Assembly: GCA_002436205.1 (NCBI GenBank)
Contig: DJKT01000050.1
Span: forward strand, 1-37,576
Direction: 5' to 3'
Length of the DNA stretch: 37,576 nucleotides
Source of the DNA: Candidatus Peribacter sp. UBA6535
Lineage (GTDB): Bacteria > Patescibacteriota > Gracilibacteria > Peribacterales > Peribacteraceae
The position numbers and the translations under genes are program-made. The notes below the pieces were generated by a model, which saw only the letters and a list, made by a program, of their open reading frames with translations, was not told the origin of the DNA and did no database searches. Shown piece by piece: positions 23,118 to 30,390 of the stretch (positions are counted from its first letter, which is position 1; each line of letters begins with the position of its first letter).

Positions 23118-23123
23118 GCACTC

Positions 23124-23423
23124 ATGAAAAAACTATTCGCACTTATCGGCTCATTTGCATTGCTCTCTGCATGCACATTTACTGTATCTACTGACCTTGA
23201 TCAGGGAGATCAAGAAGATGACACTGTTCCTGCAGAAGAAACTGTAGAGGAAGGTTCATCAGAAGAACCAGAAGTTCCTGTCGAAGAGGATGATGGTACA
23301 GTCGATGGCGAAACGAATGAAGATGCCGGCGGAGACGGTACAAATACAACCGGAGGTGATGCTGCATCCAGTGAAGAGGCTGCGTCAGAAGCAGAAGCTT
23401 CTTCAGAAGCTGTAGCGGAGTAA
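23124..23423 (+). CDS. Small acidic lipoprotein
   Basis: 99 residues from ATG 23124 (MKKLFALIGS). The upstream ATG at 23100 lies inside the leader hairpin and would spoil the signal. Lipobox LSAC lies at about residues 14-17. The mature part is almost entirely Glu, Asp, Ser, Ala, Gly and Thr with no Cys and no predicted fold, so it is a disordered, strongly negative surface protein. The gene stop overlaps the next start as TAATG. The promoter region is shared with the divergent SLH gene. Confidence 0.7.
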   Translation: MKKLFALIGSFALLSACTFTVSTDLDQGDQEDDTVPAEETVEEGSSEEPEVPVEEDDGTVDGETNEDAGGDGTNTTGGDAASSEEAASEAEASSEAVAE

Positions 23424-23983
23424 TGAGAAGATTATTATTGTCATTGGTACTCGTACTGTTGCTTGCTGCATGTGAGCGGCAGTACGAGCCAAATCCCGAC
23501 CCTAACCATACACATGCAGACTTTGCTGTGTGGGTAGAGGGGGAGAAGGTTGAGTTTTCTGATGCTAAGTATATGTCCGGTGTCTCGTGGGATGAAGGGT
23601 CGCACGATGAGGCCGATGAATATCACCATGAGCATTTACATCTTCATGATGAGGTTGGTCATGTGCTTCATCGTCACAAGCCTGGTCTGACACTTGATGC
23701 ATTTTTTGAGTCACTGGATTATTCCTTCGGCTCACAATACACATGGAGAATGTTTGTTACTGGCGATGAGATGGGGTTTGATTTGGGGTATGTATTTAAA
23801 GATATGGATCAAGTTCTTCTAACGACATCTGCAGGGAGTGCAGAGGTTCTCAATCAAATTGAGCAGCTCACGGATGATGCGTGTTTGTATAGTCGTACGT
23901 GTCCATGGAGAGGAGATCCACCAGCAGAAAATTGCATCGCTGATCCTGCGGTTCCGTGCACCGTTCCAGAAGATGATCTTTAG
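23423..23983 (+). CDS. His-rich lipoprotein
   Basis: 186 residues with lipobox LAAC at about 14-17. The region 27-90 is rich in His and acidic residues (HTHADFAVWVEGEK, HDEADEYHHEHLHLHDE, HVLHRHKPG), a likely metal-binding surface. The HTHADFAV...GE...F...Y..G pattern recurs in CPR lipoproteins as I know them. Four Cys lie near the C-terminus (DACLYSRTCPW, ENCIADPAVPC). Translation is probably coupled to the preceding lipoprotein (TAATG). With ZIP nearby, a role in metal capture is a reasonable inference. Its end overlaps the convergent exchanger gene by four bases. Confidence 0.75.
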   Translation: MRRLLLSLVLVLLLAACERQYEPNPDPNHTHADFAVWVEGEKVEFSDAKYMSGVSWDEGSHDEADEYHHEHLHLHDEVGHVLHRHKPGLTLDAFFESLDYSFGSQYTWRMFVTGDEMGFDLGYVFKDMDQVLLTTSAGSAEVLNQIEQLTDDACLYSRTCPWRGDPPAENCIADPAVPCTVPEDDL

Positions 23984-24996
23984 CCGACTACCAGAAAGAG
24001 ATCTCTAAATACGATATAGCAGGTGTATGCGATGTATCCTGCCAGCAGTACACCTCCTTCGAATTTATTGAGGATGTAGTCTTTTTCCTGTTTCCACCAC
24101 AGAAGTAAGCGGTGATGAAGCCCTCCGTTATGAATGAGGAAGAAGAGGAGTGCGGTGCATCCGGCAACTACCAGAAGATCAAAGTTGAGTGCCGGCCGGA
24201 AGGGGAGGGGTTTAATGACAGCGGATAGGCCGAGAATCCAAAAGATATTAAAGATATTGGAACCGACAATATTTCCAATTGCGATGTCGGTCTTGCCTTT
24301 TCTTGCAGCAACAATGGATGCAGCGAGTTCTGGTAGAGAGGTTCCAAGAGCAACTACGGTAAGACCGATCAGTGCCTCAGAAAGACCAAGCATAGCCGCG
24401 ATTGCTTTTGCTCCTTCTACAGCAAGATTACCTCCAACTCCAAGGCCTACGAGCCCGGTGCAAAAGAGTAGCCATGCCTTGAACATTGACATTTTGGGTT
24501 TTGTATGACCATTTTCAAGAACATCGTGATTGCGTAAGCCGAATGTGTAGTAGATGAAGATAATGAAGAATCCAAGGAATGCCATTCCATCACTACGACT
24601 CAGCTCCGACTGAGCATAACCATCGACAATCATGTCATTGGCCATGATGAGGAGCGTAAGAGAAGCAAGAAGCATAAACGGTATTTCTTTGAGTACAGTG
24701 GATTTCTGAACAGCAAGTGGAGTGATTAGCGCAGTGACACCCAAAATAAGCATTGTATTAGAAATATTGGAACCAACGATGTTACCAATAGCAATATCAG
24801 CACTTCCTTGGAAGCTGGCAATAATGTTTACAATAAGCTCCGGTGCAGATGTTCCAAATGAAACAACTGTTAAACCAATCATTAAGTCACTTAGTCCCAG
24901 TCTTCTAGCAATAGATGATGCACCTTCTACAAGCCAGTCTGCACCTTTAATCAGCAGGATGAATCCGCCAACGAGATAGATGAGAGGCATGAGCAT
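23980..24996 (-). CDS. CaCA-family cation (Na+/Ca2+-type) antiporter
   Basis: 338 residues from ATG 24996 (MLMPLIYL). A longer ORF to 25254 is antisense to grpE and rejected. About ten membrane segments. Two inverted alpha repeats carry the ion-site signatures: GLTVVSFGTSAPELIVNI with GNIVGSNISN, and GLTVVALGTSLPELAASI with GNIVGSNIFN, both with the key Glu. It exports calcium in exchange for sodium or protons. The promoter's TATACA box lies 9 bases before ATG. It is divergent from grpE. Confidence 0.92.
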   Translation of the reverse strand: MLMPLIYLVGGFILLIKGADWLVEGASSIARRLGLSDLMIGLTVVSFGTSAPELIVNIIASFQGSADIAIGNIVGSNISNTMLILGVTALITPLAVQKSTVLKEIPFMLLASLTLLIMANDMIVDGYAQSELSRSDGMAFLGFFIIFIYYTFGLRNHDVLENGHTKPKMSMFKAWLLFCTGLVGLGVGGNLAVEGAKAIAAMLGLSEALIGLTVVALGTSLPELAASIVAARKGKTDIAIGNIVGSNIFNIFWILGLSAVIKPLPFRPALNFDLLVVAGCTALLFFLIHNGGLHHRLLLWWKQEKDYILNKFEGGVLLAGYIAYTCYIVFRDLFLVVG

Positions 24997-25005
24997 TGCG
25001 ATAAG

Positions 25006-25011
25006 TGTATA
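25006..25011 (-). promoter_or_regulatory. -10 box of antiporter gene
   Basis: TATACA on the minus strand, 9 bases from the ATG at 24996. The predicted leader is about 2 bases. The -35 box is unclear. Confidence 0.5.
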
Positions 25012-25036
25012 CGATTGGCAGTAAAAATAGCTAGTA

Positions 25037-25050
25037 TTGCTGGATAGCAA
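25037..25050. promoter_or_regulatory. Short inverted repeat between antiporter and grpE
   Basis: TTGCT-GGAT-AGCAA, arms of 5 bases, located between the two divergent genes. It is not the heat-shock CIRCE element. Short enough to be chance. Confidence 0.25.
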
Positions 25051-25063
25051 CTGTCTCTGATGC

Positions 25064-25069
25064 TTTAAT
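25064..25069 (+). promoter_or_regulatory. -10 box of grpE
   Basis: TTTAAT, 9 bases before the ATG at 25079, with TGGATA 17 bases upstream as a poor -35. It again implies a leader of only a few bases. Confidence 0.5.
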
Positions 25070-25078
25070 GCGTGCACT

Positions 25079-25537
25079 ATGTCCGACCAGAAAGATCCAG
25101 TGCAGGCGCAAGATGATGAGCTAGCCAAGATCAAAGAGCTTGCAGCACGTGCGCAGGCAGATTTGCAGAATGCAAAAGCGCGTATGGAGAAAGAGGCACA
25201 AGAGATCCGAAGTTTTGCGATGCAGGGGCTCATCGAAAAGCTTTTACCGACCATCGATAATTTTCAGCGCGCGTTCGATCATCTCCCAGAAGATCTCGCA
25301 GATCACGATTGGGTGAAAGGATTACAGGCTACCGAGCAGCAACTTGTTTCAGATCTAGCATCTGTTGGTCTCAAGCAGATCGAATCTCTGGGACAACCGG
25401 TTGATCCGCAAAAACACGAAGTCTTGCAGGCAGATGAAGGCGAGAAGGACATTGTTGTTCAAGTGCTCGACGAAGGATATGAGCTCAATGGAAAAGTCAT
25501 TCGTCCAGCGAAGGTTGTTGTAGGGAACGGAGAGTAA
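25079..25537 (+). CDS. grpE: GrpE, nucleotide exchange factor of DnaK
   Basis: 152 residues. An N-terminal coiled-coil helix (DDELAKIKELAARAQADLQNAKARMEKE) is followed by the conserved LIEKLLPTIDNFQRAF block and the beta-rich C-terminal domain (KQIESLGQPVDPQKHEVLQ, ILDEGYELNGKVIRPAKV). It releases ADP from DnaK during protein folding. dnaK and dnaJ are not in this window, so grpE stands alone here. Its TAA stop lies inside a 7-base repeat tract shared with the end of murD. Confidence 0.95.
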   Translation: MSDQKDPVQAQDDELAKIKELAARAQADLQNAKARMEKEAQEIRSFAMQGLIEKLLPTIDNFQRAFDHLPEDLADHDWVKGLQATEQQLVSDLASVGLKQIESLGQPVDPQKHEVLQADEGEKDIVVQVLDEGYELNGKVIRPAKVVVGNGE

Positions 25538-25562
25538 TCAATGATTGGTGATCAGTGATTGG
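25535..25562. repeat. 4 x 7-base tandem tract, unit TGATTGG, covering both grpE and murD stop codons
   Basis: Units are TAATCAA, TGATTGG, TGATCAG and TGATTGG. The grpE TAA (25535-25537) and the murD TGA (25540-25538) both lie within it. The TAATCAA unit also occurs in the tract inside murD. Confidence 0.9.
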
Positions 25563-26767
25563 TATATATTTCCCTTCTCTTCAAAATCCTTATACATCCC
25601 GTAGCTTGGGGATGCAGGGGAGAGAAGGCAGAGAGATCCATCAGGAGTGTTCTCTTTTGCAATCTTCACAGCTTCTTCCATTGATGATGCCTCATGAACA
25701 ATCACATTGGGATCAGCAATTGCTTCACCGATACGTGAACCACTCTCTCCCATCAAAATGACATGTTCGACTCCTGTAGAAGCAATAACTTCTCCAAGTT
25801 GTGTAAAATCATTCCCTCGGTCTTGGCCTCCAACAATGATCGTTTTTATTTGAGGAGTGAGAGCATGAATGGCTGCTATGGTGGACTGCGGAGTCGTGGA
25901 GATCGCATCATCTACCCAGATAATATTGCTATGCTTGCCAAGATCTTTAAGCCTGTGTGGAAGGCCCTCAAAATTACGAATAGCTTCTACAATTGTTTCA
26001 TCATCAATTTCCAGATGCCTTGCGACTGTTGCCGCTCCTGCAATATTAAAAAGATTGTGGGTACCAATAAGCTTGGTATCAATTATGGCAATAGGGGAGT
26101 CTTCTTCTTTGTAGGCAACTTTATTTCCTGCAGATGCATCTGCAATTTCTTTTGCACCTTCCGACGCGTCAAAATAAAAAGCGGTATCATTTTCTGATTG
26201 GAATTTGGTGATGTTCTTCTTGGCTTTTTTATAACTTTCTAAATCTCCATGGTAATCCAGATGCTCTGGAAAGAACGAAGTGATAACTGCGATCTGCGGA
26301 CTGCGCGTAACTTGCATGAGTTGGTAACTACTCATTTCGAGGACAACGAATGATCCAACTTCTTCTATGTGAGAAACGGCAAGGTCACCAATGTTGCCGA
26401 CAAGAGAAACATTTTTTCCAGCTTGTTTGAGAATGGCAGCAATCAAACTGGCGGTAGTGCTTTTGCCTTTGGATCCTGTTACTCCGATGACCGTAGTCTT
26501 AGGATCTATCGAGTCGAGGAAGATTTGCGTAGAGTTTGTTATTGGTAATTCGTGATTGGTAATCAATGCTGGAGGAATGCCAGGTGACTTTATGATGCAG
26601 TCGAATCCATCGAGATTTTCTAAATAATCATCACCGTCTTTCATGTCTCGCAGTTCTACGTTTGCATCAGGTGCATAGCTCTTAAGAGCTTCTTGCATGG
26701 CAACTCCCTCGCGTCCGTGAGCACCAAGAATTGCAACGGACTTGCCGTTTAGGTCACGGATATTCAT
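25538..26767 (-). CDS. murD: UDP-N-acetylmuramoyl-L-alanine--glutamate ligase (MurD-type)
   Basis: 409 residues of a Mur ligase. An N-terminal Rossmann-like domain with KSPGIPP leads to P-loop GVTGSKGKSTT (96-105), SLVGNIGDLA, the LEMSSYQL motif, FFPEHLDYHGDLESYKKAK, GTHNLFNIAGA and the third-domain WVDDAISTTPQSTIAAI. It joins glutamate to UDP-MurNAc-L-Ala in the cytoplasm. A 28-base repeat tract is translated as ITNHELPITN (about 69-78), occupying the position of the usual GIPI-SEIELF segment. The C-terminus (SLITNH) is also repeat-encoded. Its start overlaps MurL (ATGA). Next to MurL it may be the L-Glu-adding MurD2 type rather than the D-Glu type (inference). Confidence 0.92.
   Translation of the reverse strand: MNIRDLNGKSVAILGAHGREGVAMQEALKSYAPDANVELRDMKDGDDYLENLDGFDCIIKSPGIPPALITNHELPITNSTQIFLDSIDPKTTVIGVTGSKGKSTTASLIAAILKQAGKNVSLVGNIGDLAVSHIEEVGSFVVLEMSSYQLMQVTRSPQIAVITSFFPEHLDYHGDLESYKKAKKNITKFQSENDTAFYFDASEGAKEIADASAGNKVAYKEEDSPIAIIDTKLIGTHNLFNIAGAATVARHLEIDDETIVEAIRNFEGLPHRLKDLGKHSNIIWVDDAISTTPQSTIAAIHALTPQIKTIIVGGQDRGNDFTQLGEVIASTGVEHVILMGESGSRIGEAIADPNVIVHEASSMEEAVKIAKENTPDGSLCLLSPASPSYGMYKDFEEKGNIYQSLITNH
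26539..26566. repeat. 4 x 7-base tandem tract, units like TTATTGG/TGATTGG, inside murD
   Basis: Units are TTATTGG, TAATTCG, TGATTGG and TAATCAA. It is translated in the murD frame as ITNHELPITN. Confidence 0.88.
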
Positions 26768-27984
26768 ACGTTTTCGAGGTACATTTGCATCACCGGAGTA
26801 TCGTCAAATTCTCCGCGCTCTTTTATCATTGCAAAGGCTTCCTTTGTTTCTTCCACCGTGCCAACACACTCAAAGGGCTTGAAGCCCTCGAGCCCTAGTA
26901 GTTGCCTAAAAAGGGGAATGGTCGATTCGTCTTCAAAGATATTCTTCTCAAACATATTCTCCACTGCATCACGCTTGATGTGTGCTGCCATGAGGGCGAA
27001 TACAAAGGTACATTTGGGGCAGGTACCACACCAGCGATCTTCCAGATGTTCACCTGCCACTTTCCAGTTTGTATTACAACTTGTCGTGCAGGCAAAGTAC
27101 TGTGGAAGCTTAGCAAACTCGCCAACGATCTCCAGTTCGGTCATGTCTCGCAACTTACTAAAATACTGTAGATTCCGATTTATATATTTCTTGATGTAGG
27201 CATTAAAAGCTTTTTCAAATTCGTCGCTCTTACTCCATTGATGATTGATTTGCTTGCCGAGGTATTCGACATTTCCTTCGCTTGCGCTCTTCTCGTTACT
27301 CATCACAATTTCATCAAATCCAAAAACTTCTGCTACGACGACTGCAAGACAGGAGAGATATGCCGTGATGGGGATGTGGCCATTGAGTGCTCCTTGTTCG
27401 TTCATCTCAAAAAGCTTACGGGGAAGTTTTCTTTTGATGGTAATGCACGGTAGTCCTGTGACATTGACGATGTCATCAATCAGTGGATGTCCTCCCATGC
27501 GAAGCAGCGTAATATCTTTTCCTTCGGCGCGAAGTTTTTCTATGGTGACGGTTGAATCTTTTCCTCCTCCAATGGGAACCAGTACTCTGCCGGTTGATGC
27601 TCGATCTGACTGATGGAAAATAGGGGTGCCAGGTTCGCTCACAGGAAAGTTGATGAGTCCACGGAAATCAATCTTGTTTTTGTAGAAGAATTCTCCAAGG
27701 CCATTTTCATACACACTGTTCCAAAACTTTACCTGATCTTCATTGAGTACTCCAGATCGCACTTCGACCTGCTTTGGGCAGCAGGTTTTAAAGTAGCTGG
27801 TTCCTCCTGCCAGATGCAGTGCAAATAGAGCCTGCTCTACAGCATTCAGGGCGATGCCCTCAGTGGGAATCTCGATAATCTCCGTAAACTGGATATCGTC
27901 ATCCAGACTGTAGACTAACCGAATTTCACCCGTATCAGGGTCAAAGGAGTACGAATCGAAGATGAAGGTGGAGTATTGCTTCAT
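26764..27984 (-). CDS. murL: MurL-type UDP-MurNAc-L-Ala-L-Glu epimerase
   Basis: 406 residues from ATG 27984 (MKQYSTFIFDS). A longer ORF to 28071 is a translated tRNA-Leu and is rejected. A PP-loop-like nucleotide site VPIGGGKDSTVTIEK (GGGKDS at 139-144), GGHPLIDDIVNVTGL, and a Cys-rich C-terminal region (CTTSCNTNW, DRWCGTCPKCTFVFALMAAH) resemble MurL. As known from Xanthomonas, MurL uses ATP to epimerise the terminal L-Glu of UDP-MurNAc-L-Ala-L-Glu to D-Glu after MurD2 has added L-Glu, replacing glutamate racemase. The direct overlap with murD supports this. The 6-base gap from the tRNA-Leu CCA end means its mRNA likely starts by tRNA processing. Alternative: another PP-loop ATPase. Confidence 0.75.
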   Translation of the reverse strand: MKQYSTFIFDSYSFDPDTGEIRLVYSLDDDIQFTEIIEIPTEGIALNAVEQALFALHLAGGTSYFKTCCPKQVEVRSGVLNEDQVKFWNSVYENGLGEFFYKNKIDFRGLINFPVSEPGTPIFHQSDRASTGRVLVPIGGGKDSTVTIEKLRAEGKDITLLRMGGHPLIDDIVNVTGLPCITIKRKLPRKLFEMNEQGALNGHIPITAYLSCLAVVVAEVFGFDEIVMSNEKSASEGNVEYLGKQINHQWSKSDEFEKAFNAYIKKYINRNLQYFSKLRDMTELEIVGEFAKLPQYFACTTSCNTNWKVAGEHLEDRWCGTCPKCTFVFALMAAHIKRDAVENMFEKNIFEDESTIPLFRQLLGLEGFKPFECVGTVEETKEAFAMIKERGEFDDTPVMQMYLENV

Positions 27985-27990
27985 AGTATA

Positions 27991-28077
27991 TGGTGCCGGA
28001 GGAGAGACTTGAACTCTCACGGGCGTGAGCCCACACGATTTTGAGTCGTGCGCGTCTACCAGTTCCGCCACTCCGGC
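27991..28077 (-). tRNA. tRNA-Leu (anticodon CAA)
   Basis: Acceptor GCCGGAG/CTCCGGC, anticodon stem CACGA/TCGTG around CTCAAAA (anticodon CAA), a long variable arm (GGGCTCACGCCC) typical of Leu, T-arm GAGAG TTCAAGT CTCTC, and an encoded CCA at 27993-27991. It is transcribed toward murL with only 6 bases in between. An extended -10 (TGGTATATT) lies about 21 bases upstream of the 5' end. Confidence 0.95.
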
Positions 28078-28124
28078 ACAGGGAAACTCTATCAGAATAT
28101 ACCAGGAAATGTTGGATTTTCTCT

Positions 28125-28152
28125 GTAGAGACGCGGTATACCGCGTCTCTAC
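28125..28152. repeat. Perfect 28-base palindrome
   Basis: The arm GTAGAGACGCGGTA is followed directly by its exact reverse complement, with no loop. It lies between the tRNA-Leu promoter region and the end of the Calx-beta gene. There is no T-run. Palindromes of the GTAGAGACGCG type recur in other bacterial genomes to my recollection, so it may belong to a dispersed family. Confidence 0.9.
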
Positions 28153-28161
28153 GGAAATTTA

Positions 28162-29562
28162 TTATTGAATCGTAATCACTGTCTCAAATGGGTTATCGAT
28201 GGTTGCATCACCAGTAGCATTGCTGATCTTAAATCGCAGAGTTTCCCTATCGTCATCTTTTGTATCGCTGAGAATAGGAACTGCAATCATCTTCTGGGAT
28301 TCACCTTCTTTAAAGGTTAGTGTTCCGGAGGTCTCGGTGTAGTCGTCACCAGCTTTTGCTAGAGCGTTCTCTGTTGCAAAGTCCACTGTAACTTCACCTT
28401 TAGTTCCTCCTACACGATCAATGGTTATGAGTACCACTGCTCCTTCACTTGCATCGTAACTACTATCGCCCAACTTAAATTTCCCGTTTCCGAAACTCGA
28501 AATTTCATTATCAACAATAATAAGGGTAGAAGTACTTAGCGAACCGAGTTCTGCATCTCCTGTTGGGTTGCTAAGCTTGAGGTTTACCGTCTTGTTTCCG
28601 TTGGTTCCGGTATTGTCTTTTATAGTAATGGTAACCTCTTTGGAACTTTCGCCATCAGCAAAGCTGAGCGTACCAGTATTTTCATCGTAGTAGGTAGCAT
28701 CGGCAGTTCCGTTTGTTGTTGCAAGCTTCACACTTGCTGCCCCTTCTGTACCACTGGTGCGATCGATGGTAACTGTGACACTGCCCATATCTTCTGATAC
28801 TTCATATTCTGCAGCAGAGAATACAAATACGCCGTTTGTGTTACTGGCATCTGCAGTTGTTCCGTCTCCTTCATCATTATCGACAATGGTGAGGGTTGCA
28901 GTATCCGGTGACCCCAGTTGTCCGCCACCTCCGGGAGTGCTGAGTTTAAGGAAGATGGTTTCGTTATCTTCTGACTCATTATCATCAGCTATTGCTACTT
29001 GGAATGTCGCTGTCGTTTTACCATCAGGGAATGTAAGTTTGCCGGATGTGATGTCATAGTCATCACCAGAGTTTGCTGTTCCGTCTTGTGTTTCGTATTC
29101 CACAGATACAGTTCCTGTATTTCCACCGTAACGAATAACATTGATGGTTACAGAGCCTTTGTCTTCATCTGTTTTAAAGCTACCAGTTGTAAATCGGAAG
29201 CTTCCAGCACTGTTTACTGTGGTGTCTTGTACAGATGTTGTCGAACTGGATGTTGAGCTTGAACTCGCTACGGTTCTACTACTGGAACTTACTTGAATGT
29301 TTTGCCCTGTCAGATGTGCTTTAAATCTTTGCATCATTACAGCAACTTGACCACGTGTTACGTAGTCTCCTGGTCCAAAGCGTCCATCTCCATATCCGGT
29401 AATAATGCCTGCGGCATACATGTCTCCAACAGCGCTATCAAAATACGCTCCGCCCGGTACATCAGGAAAGACTGCAGAACCGAGTGTTCCTGCATGTGCT
29501 GAAGCAAAGAGGCCAAGGGAGAATCCGAAGACAATTAGTGAGGTAGCATTTGGACGTTTCAT
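28162..29562 (-). CDS. Secreted SLH/Calx-beta surface protein
   Basis: 466 residues. A signal peptide ends at ASAHA-GT (about 24-25). One SLH domain follows (FPDVPGGAYFDSAVGDMYAAGIITGYGDGRFGPGDYVTRGQ), then a Ser/Thr-rich linker (about 90-115). Three Calx-beta domains lie at about 120-230, 240-355 and 360-466, each with the DG-TA or equivalent loop, the SGTL-F--G---K motif and, in two cases, a closing T-T-VDN(D/E). Calx-beta domains bind calcium and here probably form an extended surface stalk. The last domain ends at the stop codon without a wall anchor. The 16-17 base leader has no Shine-Dalgarno site and resembles the leader at 35937. Confidence 0.9.
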   Translation of the reverse strand: MKRPNATSLIVFGFSLGLFASAHAGTLGSAVFPDVPGGAYFDSAVGDMYAAGIITGYGDGRFGPGDYVTRGQVAVMMQRFKAHLTGQNIQVSSSSRTVASSSSTSSSTTSVQDTTVNSAGSFRFTTGSFKTDEDKGSVTINVIRYGGNTGTVSVEYETQDGTANSGDDYDITSGKLTFPDGKTTATFQVAIADDNESEDNETIFLKLSTPGGGGQLGSPDTATLTIVDNDEGDGTTADASNTNGVFVFSAAEYEVSEDMGSVTVTIDRTSGTEGAASVKLATTNGTADATYYDENTGTLSFADGESSKEVTITIKDNTGTNGNKTVNLKLSNPTGDAELGSLSTSTLIIVDNEISSFGNGKFKLGDSSYDASEGAVVLITIDRVGGTKGEVTVDFATENALAKAGDDYTETSGTLTFKEGESQKMIAVPILSDTKDDDRETLRFKISNATGDATIDNPFETVITIQ

Positions 29563-29585
29563 AATGATATGGGGAAATCGTCTCT

Positions 29586-29613
29586 ATTATAAAAAATATT
29601 ACAAGAAGATCAA
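29586..29613 (-). promoter_or_regulatory. Promoter of SLH/Calx-beta gene
   Basis: Minus strand TTGATC (29613-29608), 16-base spacer, TATAAT (29591-29586). The ATG follows after 23 bases. The bases after the -10 box (TATAATAGAGACGATT) nearly match those at 35937 (TATAATAGAGAGATT). Confidence 0.8.
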
Positions 29614-29685
29614 TGCCCTTCCTTTTTTCTTGCGTACAAGGTAAACAACACATACCTTACAAATGTATTTTCCCCACATACTTTC

Positions 29686-30351
29686 ATGAGCACAATCCCT
29701 CTTACGCAACTTGATGAATTCATTAATGCAAATGGTTTACTGACACACTATTTTTATGCGCAGAAATGGAATAACGGAGAGTTAACAAAAGAGGATCTTG
29801 CTTTGTATGCAAAGGAATACTTTCATATGGCAAAAGCGGTTCCGGGCATTGTTTCTCGAGTAAAGGATAGAGCGAAAGAGCGTGGATTTACAGATCTCAT
29901 TGCTGATATTGAACGTAATATTGTCGATGAGACAGATCATATTGAACTTTGGAAAAGATTTTCATCCAGCCTTGGTATAACAGAAAAAGAGTTGGAAGAG
30001 TACGAGCCACATGATCTTACAAAAGAGGCGGTTCGTGATATGGAAGAATTAGCAGACGGATCATTTGAAGACGGAGTAACGGCAATGTATGCAATGGAGC
30101 TCACACTTCCGGAAGTGTCGCAGACAAAGAAGGATGGCCTCTGCAAGCACTATGATTTGCCAGAATCAAATGAAGATGCACATGTGTATTTTGACGAGCA
30201 TTTGAATGAAGAAAATCACTTCTCTGTTTGGCGCAAAATTTCTGTAGATCCATTTCATGGCATGCAAGTAACAAAATCATCCCTCAAGGCCCAGCATAAG
30301 GTTCTTGATGGTGTATGTGATGTTTGTGGGTTCTGCATCTCTTGTGCGTAA
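29686..30351 (+). CDS. CADD/PqqC-like heme-oxygenase-fold metalloprotein
   Basis: 221 residues. The sequence follows the CADD/TenA-PqqC helical fold: YAKEYFHMAKAVPG, NIVDETDHIELWKRF, AMYAMELTLPEVSQTKKDGL.KHY and YFDEHLNEENHF, which supply the Glu/His pattern of the di-metal site. Chlamydial CADD makes para-aminobenzoate for folate by consuming its own Tyr. Whether this one does is not known. The C-terminus is unusual: it ends in CDVCGFCISCA, four Cys that could form a redox or metal site. It has a CATACT box only 3 bases before ATG, so the promoter is uncertain. Glutamate dehydrogenase follows after 39 bases. Confidence 0.75.
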   Translation: MSTIPLTQLDEFINANGLLTHYFYAQKWNNGELTKEDLALYAKEYFHMAKAVPGIVSRVKDRAKERGFTDLIADIERNIVDETDHIELWKRFSSSLGITEKELEEYEPHDLTKEAVRDMEELADGSFEDGVTAMYAMELTLPEVSQTKKDGLCKHYDLPESNEDAHVYFDEHLNEENHFSVWRKISVDPFHGMQVTKSSLKAQHKVLDGVCDVCGFCISCA

Positions 30352-30378
30352 GATTACAGAATATTTGCAAAGATATGG

Positions 30379-30384
30379 CATACT
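30379..30384 (+). promoter_or_regulatory. Extended -10 promoter of glutamate dehydrogenase, leaderless
   Basis: TGG-CATACT with 6 bases to the ATG at 30391, so the start point should coincide with the start codon. No strong -35 box. Confidence 0.6.
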
Positions 30385-30390
30385 AGGCTC

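Noticed and set aside
24997..25254. N-terminal extension of the antiporter
   Set aside because: It is antisense to grpE, Ser/Cys/Ala-rich, and lies upstream of the promoter; the hydrophobic family N-terminus begins at 24996.
27985..28071. N-terminal extension of the murL ORF (MAELVDAHDSKSCGLTPV...)
   Set aside because: This peptide is a translation of the tRNA-Leu gene, a well-known annotation artefact; the true start is the ATG at 27984.
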